Part shown: positions 1 through 6,072 of the stretch, piece by piece
How the letters are laid out: each line of letters begins with the position of its first letter
Position numbering within the stretch: position 1 is the stretch's first letter
Assembly: GCA_015487985.1 (NCBI GenBank)
Contig: WFOP01000319.1
Location: 1-6,195 of the forward strand
From: Hyphomicrobiales bacterium
Lineage (GTDB): Bacteria; Pseudomonadota; Alphaproteobacteria; Rhizobiales; Devosiaceae
Direction: 5' to 3'
Length of the DNA: 6,195 nt
Position numbers and translations under genes: made by a program
Notes under the pieces: model-generated
The model's database searches: none
Seen by the model: the letters and a program-made list of their open reading frames with translations, nothing else
Told to the model about the DNA's origin: nothing

Positions 1-608
1 GTGATAAAAATCAAATCCCCCGACAGTGCCCACGCATTTTCAAGAACCTGCAAATCCACATCAATATTGACGATACCTATAATTTTGTCTCCATCGCGCA
101 CACTGGTTGCAAAGGAATATGTGTTGGGGGAAATATGAGAAAAATTGGTTGCCCGCCCCAGACGGTCCTGCAATGCGGTGTCGCGCAGGGCCGTATCCAG
201 ATAGACTCCAGACACATCGGACAGAGTTGATTGAGCCAGAACCTTGCCATCGGGCAAGGCCAGCCTCACGCGATTGGCGCCGGACATGGCCGCCAACCGT
301 CCGGCAAAATTTTGCAAATCCAGTTTGCTTTGAGCATCATTATAGTTGGCCCAGCGGATAAATTTAAGACGGGTATCGGGACGACGGGCCACCAGAACCG
401 TCATCAGGCGAAATTTGTCCAGCAAACCAAAAATAGCTTCCTTGTGCAGCGCCAATACCTGTTTGGAGCGCTGTTCCAGTCCGGTGCGGGCCTGATCTGC
501 ATAATAGTTGCCAACAAGAAGCGACAAAACGGTCCCCGCCAGCAAGGCGGCACCAAAAAGCCAGGCCACCTGTTTTCGATATTGGGATTTAATGATTACG
601 GCGCTCAT
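1..608 (-). CDS. DctB-like sensor histidine kinase, N-terminal part (runs off window)
   Basis: Reading the minus strand from ATG at 608 gives 202 open codons with no stop before the window edge. Residues about 14–34 form one hydrophobic membrane segment (WLFGAALLAGTVLSLLVG) after a short basic cytoplasmic start. The following part reads as a periplasmic PDC/Cache-type sensor: a helix with LLDKFRLMTVLVARRPDT (61–78), which resembles the 'ekyRxLPxvLAxdPd' stretch of DctB, then ANRVRLALPDGKVLAQS (111–127), then GIVNIDVDLQVLENAWALSG (178–197). The last stretch matches the DctB pattern of a strand followed by 'LexaWxxxgd'. DctB proteins sense C4-dicarboxylates and phosphorylate DctD, a sigma-54 activator. 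The kinase core lies outside the window, so a histidine-kinase output is inferred; a GGDEF or chemoreceptor output is possible. No strong Shine-Dalgarno sequence precedes 608; an in-frame GTG at 626 is an alternative start, with an in-frame stop at 666–668 beyond it. Confidence 0.7.
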   Translation of the reverse strand, partial: MSAVIIKSQYRKQVAWLFGAALLAGTVLSLLVGNYYADQARTGLEQRSKQVLALHKEAIFGLLDKFRLMTVLVARRPDTRLKFIRWANYNDAQSKLDLQNFAGRLAAMSGANRVRLALPDGKVLAQSTLSDVSGVYLDTALRDTALQDRLGRATNFSHISPNTYSFATSVRDGDKIIGIVNIDVDLQVLENAWALSGDLIFI

Positions 609-628
609 AGCGGCTTTATTTATCACTG

Positions 629-672
629 TTGACGTTTCGTCAAATCCGGGCCCTAATCCTTGACGTCATCAA
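629..672. promoter_or_regulatory. Two related dyads, candidate operator in the divergent intergenic region
   Basis: Site 1 (629–643) is a perfect inverted repeat, TTGACG-TTT-CGTCAA. Site 2 (660–672) reads TTGACGTCATCAA and contains the 8-bp palindrome TGACGTCA (661–668). Both share TTGACGT followed by TCAAAT and start 31 bp apart, about three helical turns, which suits a dimeric regulator binding on one face of the DNA. TTGACG also resembles a sigma-70 -35 box on either strand, for example 643–638 on the minus strand facing the sensor gene, but I see no good -10 partner. The regulator is unknown; the role is inferred from position between divergent genes. Confidence 0.4.
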
Positions 673-733
673 ATGGTGGTGTGTATCGCGAAACGAAGGT
701 TTTTACGCAGTATTTTTGTCAGGGGAAAACAAA

Positions 734-1270
734 TTGAGTGAACAATATGTGGCGTTTTTGCGGGGCATAAACCTTGGCAGGCGCAACATCAAAATGGATC
801 AGCTCTGTCAGGTTTTTGCCGATCTGGGTCAGCGCAATGTGCGCAGCGTTATCGCCAGCGGAAATATCGTTTTTGAAAGCGACAGACCACCTTCCCCCGA
901 TGACATCAGCGCCGCCCTTTTCTCCCGGTTTGAATTTGAAGTCGGCACTATCATCCGCTCCATCGCCGAATTAAAGCACATGGTTGGGTTGCAGCCATTC
1001 GGTGACAGGCAAAGCAATGCCGATACCAAACTTTATCTTACCCTTTGTGCCAAAAATATCGGGAACACTCTTGAAGCCGTTCAAAACATAGCAGGGGATT
1101 TTGAAATTGTCCGGGTTCAGGAAAAGGAATATTTCACACGGGCCTTTCGCCAGCCCAACGGGCGTTTTGGAGCTGGTATGGACAAGCTCGAACACCTGTT
1201 CAAAAACAATATAATCACCACCCGCAACTGGAATACCGTTCAGCGAATTATTGAGAAGGCTCAACAATGA
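734..1270 (+). CDS. DUF1697 family protein
   Basis: A 178-residue protein of the DUF1697 family, whose members are usually near 180 residues and have no firm biochemical role. Family marks are the N-terminal YVAFLRGINLG (5–15), the central VIASGNIVFES (39–49), and the C-terminal NNIITTRNWNTVQRI (158–172), matching the typical 'TTRNWnTv' end. The start is TTG at 734: it lies 7 nt after AGGGGA (721–726) and places the conserved YVAFLRGIN at the usual distance from the N-terminus. The frame stays open upstream to 629, but that part (rich in W and C) looks non-coding and has no family similarity. There is no signal peptide or membrane segment, so it is probably cytoplasmic. The stop overlaps the ribokinase start (ATGA at 1267–1270), implying one transcript and coupled translation. 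Family assignment is firm; function is unknown. Confidence 0.88.
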   Translation: MSEQYVAFLRGINLGRRNIKMDQLCQVFADLGQRNVRSVIASGNIVFESDRPPSPDDISAALFSRFEFEVGTIIRSIAELKHMVGLQPFGDRQSNADTKLYLTLCAKNIGNTLEAVQNIAGDFEIVRVQEKEYFTRAFRQPNGRFGAGMDKLEHLFKNNIITTRNWNTVQRIIEKAQQ

Positions 1271-2169
1271 TCTATGTTCTGGGGTCCATCAATCTTGATA
1301 TGATTGCCAGCGGACAGCGTTTGCCACAACCGGGGGAAACCGTTTCTGCGACAAATTTCAAAACCGCAGCCGGGGGCAAGGGGGCCAATCAGGCACTGGC
1401 GGCGGCCCGGGCCGGGGCGTCTGTAAATATGGTGGGTGCTGTCGGACGTGATGAATTTGTTCATCAGGCGCTTGCGGAATTGCGCAAGGAAAATGTTACC
1501 CTCGATGATGTTCGGGCGGTCCCCGGCTCCACGGGTATTGCCATAATCCTGGTGGATGAACGGGGCGAAAATGTCATCGTGATCATTGCGGGGGCAAATG
1601 GGGAAGTGAGTGAGCAGGATGCCTTGAATGCGGTAAAAAAAATGTCCCGCAACGACATTTTAATGATGGTGCAGGAAGTGCCCGATGCAGCACTTAAGGT
1701 GGCGCTTGAAGCCGCCCGGCAAAAAGGCATCAAGACCCTGCTCAATATTGCACCAACAACAAAAAATACGCGTGAATTGGCGTTGCTGGCGGACATAATT
1801 GTTGCCAATCAAACCGAGTTTTCGGCCCTGATTGCTCAGGGGCAGCCAGAGGAGGACTTTGAGCACAATGCTGCAACATGGGCGAAGGAAAATGACAAGA
1901 CCCTGATTATAACCCTGGGGGGAGACGGGGCGATTGCCTTCACCCCGAACCAGCAATTTGAGGTGAATGCGCTTGATATCGTGCCCGTTGACACCGTTGG
2001 GGCAGGGGATACGTTTTGTGGTTATCTGGCGGCAGGGCTTGATCAGGGCAAATCTTTGCCCGGGGCACTAAAAACGGCGGCCATTGCCGGCTCCCTTGCC
2101 TGTTTACGCCAAGGGGCCCAACCCGCCATTCCCCATGCCCGCGAGGTGACGGATGCACAGGCCTCTTGA
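1267..2169 (+). CDS. rbsK: Ribokinase (PfkB family sugar kinase)
   Basis: A 300-residue cytoplasmic kinase close in length to E. coli RbsK (309). Ribokinase phosphorylates D-ribose at O5 using ATP, feeding the pentose phosphate pathway. Visible marks in order: N-terminal VLGSINLD (4–11), the substrate-binding GGKGANQALAAARAG (36–50, PfkB signature 1), VGRDEF (59–64), NIAPTT (160–165), NQTE (181–184), TLGGDGA (216–222), and signature 2 DTVGAGDTF (242–250), with D248 as the expected catalytic base and GAGD forming the anion hole. The tail RQGAQPAIP (281–289) resembles the ribokinase monovalent-cation loop. GAGAAGG (1253–1259) precedes the ATG by 7 nt, inside the end of the DUF1697 gene, with ATGA overlap. 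No ribose transporter or repressor gene is visible nearby, so another PfkB sugar or nucleoside substrate cannot be excluded. Confidence 0.9.
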   Translation: MIYVLGSINLDMIASGQRLPQPGETVSATNFKTAAGGKGANQALAAARAGASVNMVGAVGRDEFVHQALAELRKENVTLDDVRAVPGSTGIAIILVDERGENVIVIIAGANGEVSEQDALNAVKKMSRNDILMMVQEVPDAALKVALEAARQKGIKTLLNIAPTTKNTRELALLADIIVANQTEFSALIAQGQPEEDFEHNAATWAKENDKTLIITLGGDGAIAFTPNQQFEVNALDIVPVDTVGAGDTFCGYLAAGLDQGKSLPGALKTAAIAGSLACLRQGAQPAIPHAREVTDAQAS

Positions 2170-2193
2170 ACTGTTCCCCAAATCGCCCATATA
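2165..2193 (+). promoter_or_regulatory. RpoH (sigma-32) heat-shock promoter for hsp20
   Basis: CTTGAA (2165–2170) is followed after 14 nt by GCCCATAT (2185–2192), close to the sigma-32 consensus CTTGAAA-N13–17-CCCCATNT. The -35 box overlaps the ribokinase stop codon TGA (2167–2169). Transcription would start near 2198–2202, giving a leader of about 70 nt before the hsp20 ATG. The match is by eye; its position directly before a small heat-shock gene supports it strongly. Confidence 0.75.
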
Positions 2194-2199
2194 TCAGGG

Positions 2200-2271
2200 A
2201 ACGACATGATACCGGTGCTGTCTGACGGGCCGGAATATGTTGATGTGTTGCTTTGATAAAAGGACAAAAAA
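2200..2271 (+). promoter_or_regulatory. ROSE-like RNA thermometer in the hsp20 leader
   Basis: The hsp20 Shine-Dalgarno AAGGA (2260–2264) can be paired in a hairpin: G2247-C2265, U2248-A2264, U2249-G2263, then G2250 bulged, C2251-G2262, U2252-A2261, U2253-A2260, U2254-A2259, with loop GAUA (2255–2258). UUGCU (2248–2252) fits the conserved U-U/C-GCU of ROSE elements, in which one bulged G lies opposite the Shine-Dalgarno sequence. A second stem is possible upstream, CCGG 2212–2215 with CCGG 2230–2233, and inside it CUGU 2218–2221 with ACGG 2225–2228. ROSE elements control small heat-shock genes in rhizobia and other Proteobacteria by melting at high temperature. Pairings were found by hand; no folding energy was computed. 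Confidence 0.65.
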
Positions 2272-2733
2272 ATGACTCGCGTTTCTGTGCTCTCTGCCCC
2301 TTTCATGCTTGGCTTTGAAAGTTTTGAGCAGCGCATTGATCGCATGGCCAAGGCCAGCGATGGGTATCCCCCCTATAATATTGAAAGACTGGCGGATGCG
2401 GATGGCGCTGAAAACTATCAGATTGCCATCGCAGTCGCCGGATTTTCTCAAGACGATCTGGAAATCACGTCCGAAGACAATCAATTGCAGGTTTGCGGAT
2501 GTATCAAGCAGCCCAGCGAGCGTGAATTTTTGCATCAGGGCATTGCCACGCGGCAATTCAAACGCTCATTTTTACTGGCCGACGGCATGCACGTTGTCGG
2601 CGCTCAATTGCGCGATGGCATGTTGATGATTGATGTGGAGCGCCCCAAGGCAAACAAAGTCAAACGAACAATTCAAATTAACACCCCCAACAGCAGCCCG
2701 TCCCTGGAAGGCACCCCCTCAAAGCAAACTTAG
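2272..2733 (+). CDS. Small heat-shock protein, Hsp20/alpha-crystallin family (IbpA/HspH-like, class A)
   Basis: A 153-residue cytoplasmic, ATP-independent holdase that binds unfolding proteins and keeps them refoldable by DnaK/ClpB. The N-terminal arm (1–32) leads into YPPYNIE (32–38), the typical opening of class-A bacterial sHsps. The alpha-crystallin domain spans about 33–128 and includes YQIAIAVAGFSQDDLEI (49–65), the family pattern 'GIAxRxFxRxFxLAD' as GIATRQFKRSFLLADGM (90–106), and VVGAQLRDGMLMIDVERP (108–125), which matches 'V.GAxLxnGLLxIdLxRe'. The C-terminal I-x-I anchor is I134-Q-I136, followed by a polar tail. The domain contains one Cys (C75) and a second at C77. It is probably driven by the sigma-32 promoter at 2165 and gated by the ROSE-like hairpin over its Shine-Dalgarno sequence. 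DUF1150 follows 14 nt downstream. Confidence 0.93.
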   Translation: MTRVSVLSAPFMLGFESFEQRIDRMAKASDGYPPYNIERLADADGAENYQIAIAVAGFSQDDLEITSEDNQLQVCGCIKQPSEREFLHQGIATRQFKRSFLLADGMHVVGAQLRDGMLMIDVERPKANKVKRTIQINTPNSSPSLEGTPSKQT

Positions 2734-2747
2734 GAGGCAAATTTTTC

Positions 2748-3098
2748 ATGACAATACAATCAAAACCGTCCCCCTCCTCTGCAAAGGGGAACAAGGGGAA
2801 AGAAGAGGGCGCACAACACGCCATTGCTTCAAAAAGCGCTGAACGCATGGAGCATCCCTTGCGCGGCATAAGCGAAAAGGACTTCATCGACCTGGGGGTT
2901 GGTCATGTAGTGTTTGTACGCTCAATTTCAGTGCGCGAACTAAGAGCATTTGTGCCTGAAGCCGAAGCCATGCCCGACGATTTGCAGTTTCAGATGATTG
3001 TGGGGGCGAATGGCACACCGGTTCTTATTGCTGACAATAGTGAAGCGGTGAACGAGTGGTTTGCGCAAAACCCGGTGCGAACCGAGCTGCGTCACTAA
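2748..3098 (+). CDS. DUF1150 family protein
   Basis: A 116-residue protein whose residues about 41–116 match DUF1150, a small family found mainly in Alphaproteobacteria and of unknown function. Recognisable parts are LGVGHVVFVRSI (49–60), the LRAFVPEA stretch (65–72), and VGANGTPVLIADN (85–97), matching the family's 'aDGTPIxLxD'. The start is well set by AGGAGG (2732–2737, overlapping the hsp20 stop TAG) 10 nt before ATG. Residues 1–40 are an unusual Lys/Ser/Gly-rich extension (KGNKGKEEG) coded by a palindrome-like stretch at 2772–2809; many family members are nearer 80 residues. There is no signal or membrane segment. It probably shares the heat-shock transcript of hsp20. An internal ATG at 2847 would give a family-sized protein but lacks a Shine-Dalgarno sequence. 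Confidence 0.85.
   Translation: MTIQSKPSPSSAKGNKGKEEGAQHAIASKSAERMEHPLRGISEKDFIDLGVGHVVFVRSISVRELRAFVPEAEAMPDDLQFQMIVGANGTPVLIADNSEAVNEWFAQNPVRTELRH
2772..2809. repeat. Imperfect inverted repeat inside the DUF1150 gene
   Basis: CCCTCCTCT (2772–2780) pairs with AGAAGAGGG (2801–2809) at 8 of 9 positions, around a 20-nt loop that holds two GGGGAA motifs (2786–2791 and 2795–2800). Its purine/pyrimidine asymmetry and C-run/G-run structure resemble the short intergenic palindromes scattered in many proteobacterial genomes. It codes for the Lys/Gly-rich N-terminal part of the protein. Only one copy is in this window, so its repeat status is a guess. Confidence 0.4.
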
Positions 3099-3135
3099 AG
3101 TCATCGTGCAACTGTCCACGCAACTGCCTTGACTT
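3098..3135. other. Short convergent junction between the DUF1150 gene and ptsN
   Basis: Only 36 nt separate the two stop codons. The junction is bounded by the inverted pair AAGTCA (3098–3103) and TGACTT (3130–3135) and contains the direct repeat CAACTG (3109–3114 and 3121–3126). I see no GC-rich stem with a T-run on either strand, so no intrinsic terminator can be called. Opposing transcripts may overlap here. Confidence 0.4.
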
Positions 3136-3602
3136 CAGGCCGCAGCACTGTCTTCCACAGGGGCTGTCAACAGGCCATAAAGATCGCTGCATTCTTTGCT
3201 TTGGCGCAATTGTTCCACCAGCGAATCGGTGCGCAACAGGCGCGCCACCCGCGCCAGAGCCTTGAGATGGTCGGCCCCCGAACCTTCCGGGGCCAACAAC
3301 ATCATCACCAGATCAACCGGTTGATCATCAACTGATTCAAACTCAATCGGACATTCAAGACGGACAAAAACCGCCAGCACTTTTTCAAGGCCCGCCATTT
3401 TGCCATGGGGAATTGCAATGCCGTTTCCCAACCCGGTGGAGCCCAGTTTTTCCCGGTTCATCAGGGTTTCAAAAACATCCAGGGGGTCAAGGCCAACCGC
3501 TTCGCCGGCCTTTTGCGACAATAATTGCAGCAACTGGCGCTTGGAGGACACTTTTGCACAGGCAACAATGCAGTCTTTCAACAAAATATCGGCGAGTTCC
3601 AT
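3135..3602 (-). CDS. ptsN: Nitrogen-regulatory PTS protein EIIA-Ntr
   Basis: A 155-residue cytoplasmic PTS EIIA domain (fructose/mannitol type). It accepts phosphate from NPr (PtsO) in the PtsP–PtsO–PtsN chain and acts as a regulator of potassium, nitrogen and stress physiology rather than in sugar import. The active-site histidine is H66 in the signature NREKLGSTGLGNGIAIPHGK (49–68). The hydrophobic strand VDLVMMLLAPEG (96–107) and DHLKALARVARLLR (111–124) are also typical. Start: ATG at 3602 sits 7 nt after GAGAG (3614–3610); a TTG one codon upstream at 3605 is possible but too close to that site. It lies 53 nt downstream of hpf on the same strand, the usual rpoN–hpf–ptsN order, and the three are probably co-transcribed. 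The Ala-rich tail (EDSAAA) ends convergently with the DUF1150 gene. Confidence 0.95.
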   Translation of the reverse strand: MELADILLKDCIVACAKVSSKRQLLQLLSQKAGEAVGLDPLDVFETLMNREKLGSTGLGNGIAIPHGKMAGLEKVLAVFVRLECPIEFESVDDQPVDLVMMLLAPEGSGADHLKALARVARLLRTDSLVEQLRQSKECSDLYGLLTAPVEDSAAA

Positions 3603-3655
3603 CAATGATCTCTCAATTGATATTTAAAATTCAGGTTTGGTACGACCGGGTCCCC

Positions 3656-4222
3656 TCAGGGAAGTTCTGGATCAATCCAGATGATATTTCCATCGGCCCG
3701 GCGATAAACCACATTCATGCCTCCATGTCCAGCGTTGAGAAACACCTGAACATCAGATTGTGACAAATCCAGCTCCATCACAGCTTCGCCAACGCTCATC
3801 CGCAATAATGAAGATGCGCTTTGTGCAATAATGGGCGGATTGAAATCCTCTTCCACCTCCTCATGGGAATCAGGGGAATCAAGGACATAGGACTGCGCCA
3901 TCACTTCGGCCATGGAAGCGCCCTTTTTGCGGCGACTTTTCAGCTTGCGCTTGTAGCGCCTGAGGCGTTTTTCAATATGATCTGCGGTAATCTGAAAGGA
4001 AGATACCGCATCTCCGGCCTGGGCATGGGCGCGCAATACCGCGCCGGTATCAAGGTGTAGAACCAGCTCGGAATGGTTGCCCGATCCTTCATGTTCGAAG
4101 GTCAGGTGCCCTTCATAGCCACCGTCAAAGTATTTGGAAATCACATCGTCAATGCGCGCCTGCGCTGTTGATCTGAGCGCATCACCCACATCCATATTTT
4201 TTCCCGAAACGCGTAATGTCAT
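3656..4222 (-). CDS. hpf: Ribosome hibernation promoting factor, long form
   Basis: A 188-residue long HPF. These proteins bind the 30S decoding region and use their C-terminal domain to pair two 70S ribosomes into inactive 100S dimers in stationary phase or stress. The N-terminal S30AE/YfiA domain covers about 1–97, starting LRVSGKNMDVGDALRSTA and ending in a strongly basic stretch RRYKRKLKSRRKK (88–100). A variable acidic linker follows (HEEVEEDF, 120–127). The C-terminal dimerisation domain covers about 141–186 (RMSVGEAVMELDL, then NVVYRRADGNIIWIDP). Start: ATG at 4222 is 9 nt after GGGAGG (4237–4232) and fits the family N-terminus; the frame is open 26 codons further upstream but that part is not conserved. 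It lies 223 nt after rpoN and 53 nt before ptsN on the same strand. Confidence 0.95.
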   Translation of the reverse strand: MTLRVSGKNMDVGDALRSTAQARIDDVISKYFDGGYEGHLTFEHEGSGNHSELVLHLDTGAVLRAHAQAGDAVSSFQITADHIEKRLRRYKRKLKSRRKKGASMAEVMAQSYVLDSPDSHEEVEEDFNPPIIAQSASSLLRMSVGEAVMELDLSQSDVQVFLNAGHGGMNVVYRRADGNIIWIDPELP

Positions 4223-4445
4223 TAAAGTTCGCCTCCCAGTGGTGGTTGATAAGTCTGAGTTGTCACGAATCAAAACCCAAGTTTCTTGCGCGACATCCAA
4301 AGACTAACGCTTAGCAGGGGCGCTGGGCAACGGCTCTCAGGCCCAATTTGCTCAATTGATAGGCTTGACGCATAAATCGGGCACTGTTTCTGTAGCGTTT
4401 TCATGGAAAATTCAGTATCAAGACAGGCAAAAAGAACGCACCTTT
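4223..4445 (-). promoter_or_regulatory. rpoN–hpf intergenic region with a weak promoter candidate
   Basis: These 223 nt hold no supportable gene. On the minus strand TTGATT (4273–4268) and TATCAA (4251–4246) are spaced by 16 nt, matching sigma-70 boxes at four of six positions each; a start near 4240 would leave a very short leader before the hpf Shine-Dalgarno GGGAGG (4237–4232). The size of the gap makes an independent hpf–ptsN promoter reasonable. No GC-rich stem with a T-run follows rpoN, so read-through is likely. No sigma-54 site (GG-N10-GC with TTGC) was found. Confidence 0.25.
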
Positions 4446-6008
4446 TCAAGCCCCCAGGGGGGATGTTTGCTGCGCCTTTTTTTGCCGGCGCCGCACCACG
4501 GAGGAGGGAATATTCAACCCCTCACGATATTTGGCAACCGTTCGCCGGGCCACTTCAATCCCATGGTTTTCCCGCAACCTGTCGGCAATCGTGTCATCGG
4601 ACAATATCGCACTCACTTCTTCGCGATCTATCATTTGTTTAATTAAATGGCGTACACTTTCCGCTGAATGATCTCCATTTCCCTGACTGGAACTCAGCGC
4701 GGTTGTAAAAAAATATTTCATTTCAAACAGGCCGCGCGGGGTGGCGATATATTTATTGGCGGTAACCCGGGAAACGGTGCTTTCGTGCATCTGAATGGCA
4801 TCGGCGACATTTTTTAAGGTCATGGGTTTAAGATGGGTCACCCCATGCAACAAAAATTCGTCCTGCATCCGCACAATTTCAGTCGCCACCTTTAATATCG
4901 TGTGCGCCCGCTGATCCAGAGACCTGGTCAGCCAGTTGGCGGTTTGCAGACAATCCACCAGGAATTCTTTTTCCGCGGATTTAAGTTTGCGCTTTGTAAC
5001 AGAGGCATAATAGGTGCGGTTAACCAGAACCTTTGGCAAAACATCACTGTTCAACTCGATCATCCATTGGGCATTTGGCCCCTCACGCACAAAAACATCC
5101 GGCACGATTGCATGAACAGGGGCGCCATCAAACGCACGGCCGGGCCGGGGGTCAAGCTGGCGAATTTCCTCCAGCATGTCCGCCATATCTTCGCGGGTGG
5201 CACCGGTGATTTGGGTCAAGGTTTCAAAATCGTGTTTTGCCACCAGATCAAGATTGTTCACAAAGTTTTCCATCATCGGGTCAAGCCGGTTCTTTTCCGC
5301 CAGTTGCAGCGCCAGACACTCCCTGAGATCGCGGGCAAAAACCCCCACAGGATCAACGCCCTGAACGGTTTTAAGCACTTTTTCGACCTGCTCAACATCG
5401 GTGCCCAACTGCGCTGCAATGGTGGTCAGGTCAGCGGCCAGATACCCCCCCTCATCCAGATTATCAATCAGGTTTCGCGCGATGAGGCGGCATTTGGGAT
5501 CTTCAACCATCAGACAAATCTGTTCACTGAGATGGTCAGCAAGGGTCATCTGATGTGCAACATATTGATCAATATCGGCCCCGGGCGTTCCCGCCTGCCC
5601 GCCACTGGCGGACGGTGCGCCGGGGGAACTGCTGGCTCCGGTGCGATCCAGCAAGGTTCCTGTGGAGGCACGCATGGAATCCTGAGCCACCTGTTCGGGG
5701 TAGATATTGGAAACATCCGTGTCCATATCGGTGGCGATTTCCTGGGCACTTGACAGATTTTGTCCGCTTTCAATCAGGTCGGGGGCGGGGGCCGCTTCAT
5801 TGCCAATGCCATCACCGGCAATATCTTCTGTTTGGGCATTTGAGGGGTTTTCTTCCCTCTCCAGCAAGGGATTGGCCAGCAACTCCTCCTGCACAAAATT
5901 ATTCAGCTCAAGATGGGACAATTGCAGAAGTTTTATCGACTGCATCAGTTGCGGGGTCAGGGTCAGGCTCTGGGACTGCCTTATTTCCAACCGTGGCTTA
6001 AGGGCCAT
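4446..6008 (-). CDS. rpoN: RNA polymerase sigma-54 factor
   Basis: A full-length 520-residue sigma-54, which directs RNA polymerase to -24/-12 promoters and needs an AAA+ enhancer-binding activator (for example NtrC or DctD) to open DNA. Region I (1–50) has the Gln/Leu-rich SQSLTLTPQLMQSIKLLQLS (12–31) and ELLANPLLE (42–50). Region II (about 51–145) is the variable acidic and Ser/Gly-rich linker. The core-binding part begins near 146 and includes LIDNLDEGGYL (180–190) and the LDPRPGR motif (285–291). The helix-turn-helix lies around 396–418 (VADAIQMHESTVSRVT). The RpoN box ARRTVAKYRE is present (487–496) and contacts the -24 element. ATG at 6008 is 7 nt after AGGA (6019–6016). hpf and ptsN follow on the same strand, the order usual in Proteobacteria. 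lptB, often just upstream, is not found next to it. Confidence 0.97.
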   Translation of the reverse strand: MALKPRLEIRQSQSLTLTPQLMQSIKLLQLSHLELNNFVQEELLANPLLEREENPSNAQTEDIAGDGIGNEAAPAPDLIESGQNLSSAQEIATDMDTDVSNIYPEQVAQDSMRASTGTLLDRTGASSSPGAPSASGGQAGTPGADIDQYVAHQMTLADHLSEQICLMVEDPKCRLIARNLIDNLDEGGYLAADLTTIAAQLGTDVEQVEKVLKTVQGVDPVGVFARDLRECLALQLAEKNRLDPMMENFVNNLDLVAKHDFETLTQITGATREDMADMLEEIRQLDPRPGRAFDGAPVHAIVPDVFVREGPNAQWMIELNSDVLPKVLVNRTYYASVTKRKLKSAEKEFLVDCLQTANWLTRSLDQRAHTILKVATEIVRMQDEFLLHGVTHLKPMTLKNVADAIQMHESTVSRVTANKYIATPRGLFEMKYFFTTALSSSQGNGDHSAESVRHLIKQMIDREEVSAILSDDTIADRLRENHGIEVARRTVAKYREGLNIPSSVVRRRQKKAQQTSPLGA

Positions 6009-6072
6009 AATTTATTCCTGTACCAACACAAATTCCACCATAAACAATCAACCTGTCCGGCCAAAATCGGGG

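Noticed and set aside
231..632. Plus-strand open frame of 133 codons opposite the sensor gene
   Set aside because: It is antisense to a 202-codon minus-strand frame with clear membrane and sensor motifs, and its own product has no recognisable family features.
629..672. FNR/CRP-type site (TTGAT-N4-ATCAA) reading of the dyads
   Set aside because: The half-sites are separated by 5 and 3 nt rather than 4, and the half-site is TTGAC rather than TTGAT in most arms.
629..733. Upstream extension of the DUF1697 frame from a TTG at 629
   Set aside because: It has no Shine-Dalgarno sequence, overlaps the dyads, and adds 35 residues unlike the family; TTG at 734 fits both the Shine-Dalgarno sequence and the conserved N-terminus.
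2173..2202. Hairpin GTTCCC/GGGAAC as terminator of the ribokinase transcript or first ROSE stem
   Set aside because: It has an 18-nt loop and no T-run, so it is not an intrinsic terminator; it lies within the predicted RpoH promoter, so most of it would not be in the hsp20 leader.
4223..4300. 26-codon N-terminal extension of hpf to 4300
   Set aside because: ATG at 4222 has a strong GGGAGG at the right distance and matches the family start; the extension runs through the Shine-Dalgarno sequence and is not conserved.
4446..4475. CCCCCAGGGGGG at the end of rpoN as a terminator
   Set aside because: The stem is only about four pairs with a three-base loop, sits inside the coding sequence, and is not followed directly by a T-run on the minus strand.
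4902..5753. Long plus-strand open frame (283 codons) antisense to rpoN
   Set aside because: It is the complement of conserved sigma-54 coding sequence, starts without a Shine-Dalgarno sequence, and its His/Gln/Arg-rich translation resembles no protein family; it is a shadow of biased codon use.
6030..6061. Sigma-54 promoter upstream of rpoN on the minus strand (TGGCC...GTTGAT)
   Set aside because: The -24 and -12 like parts are one base off the strict GG-N10-GC spacing and the -12 GC is missing.
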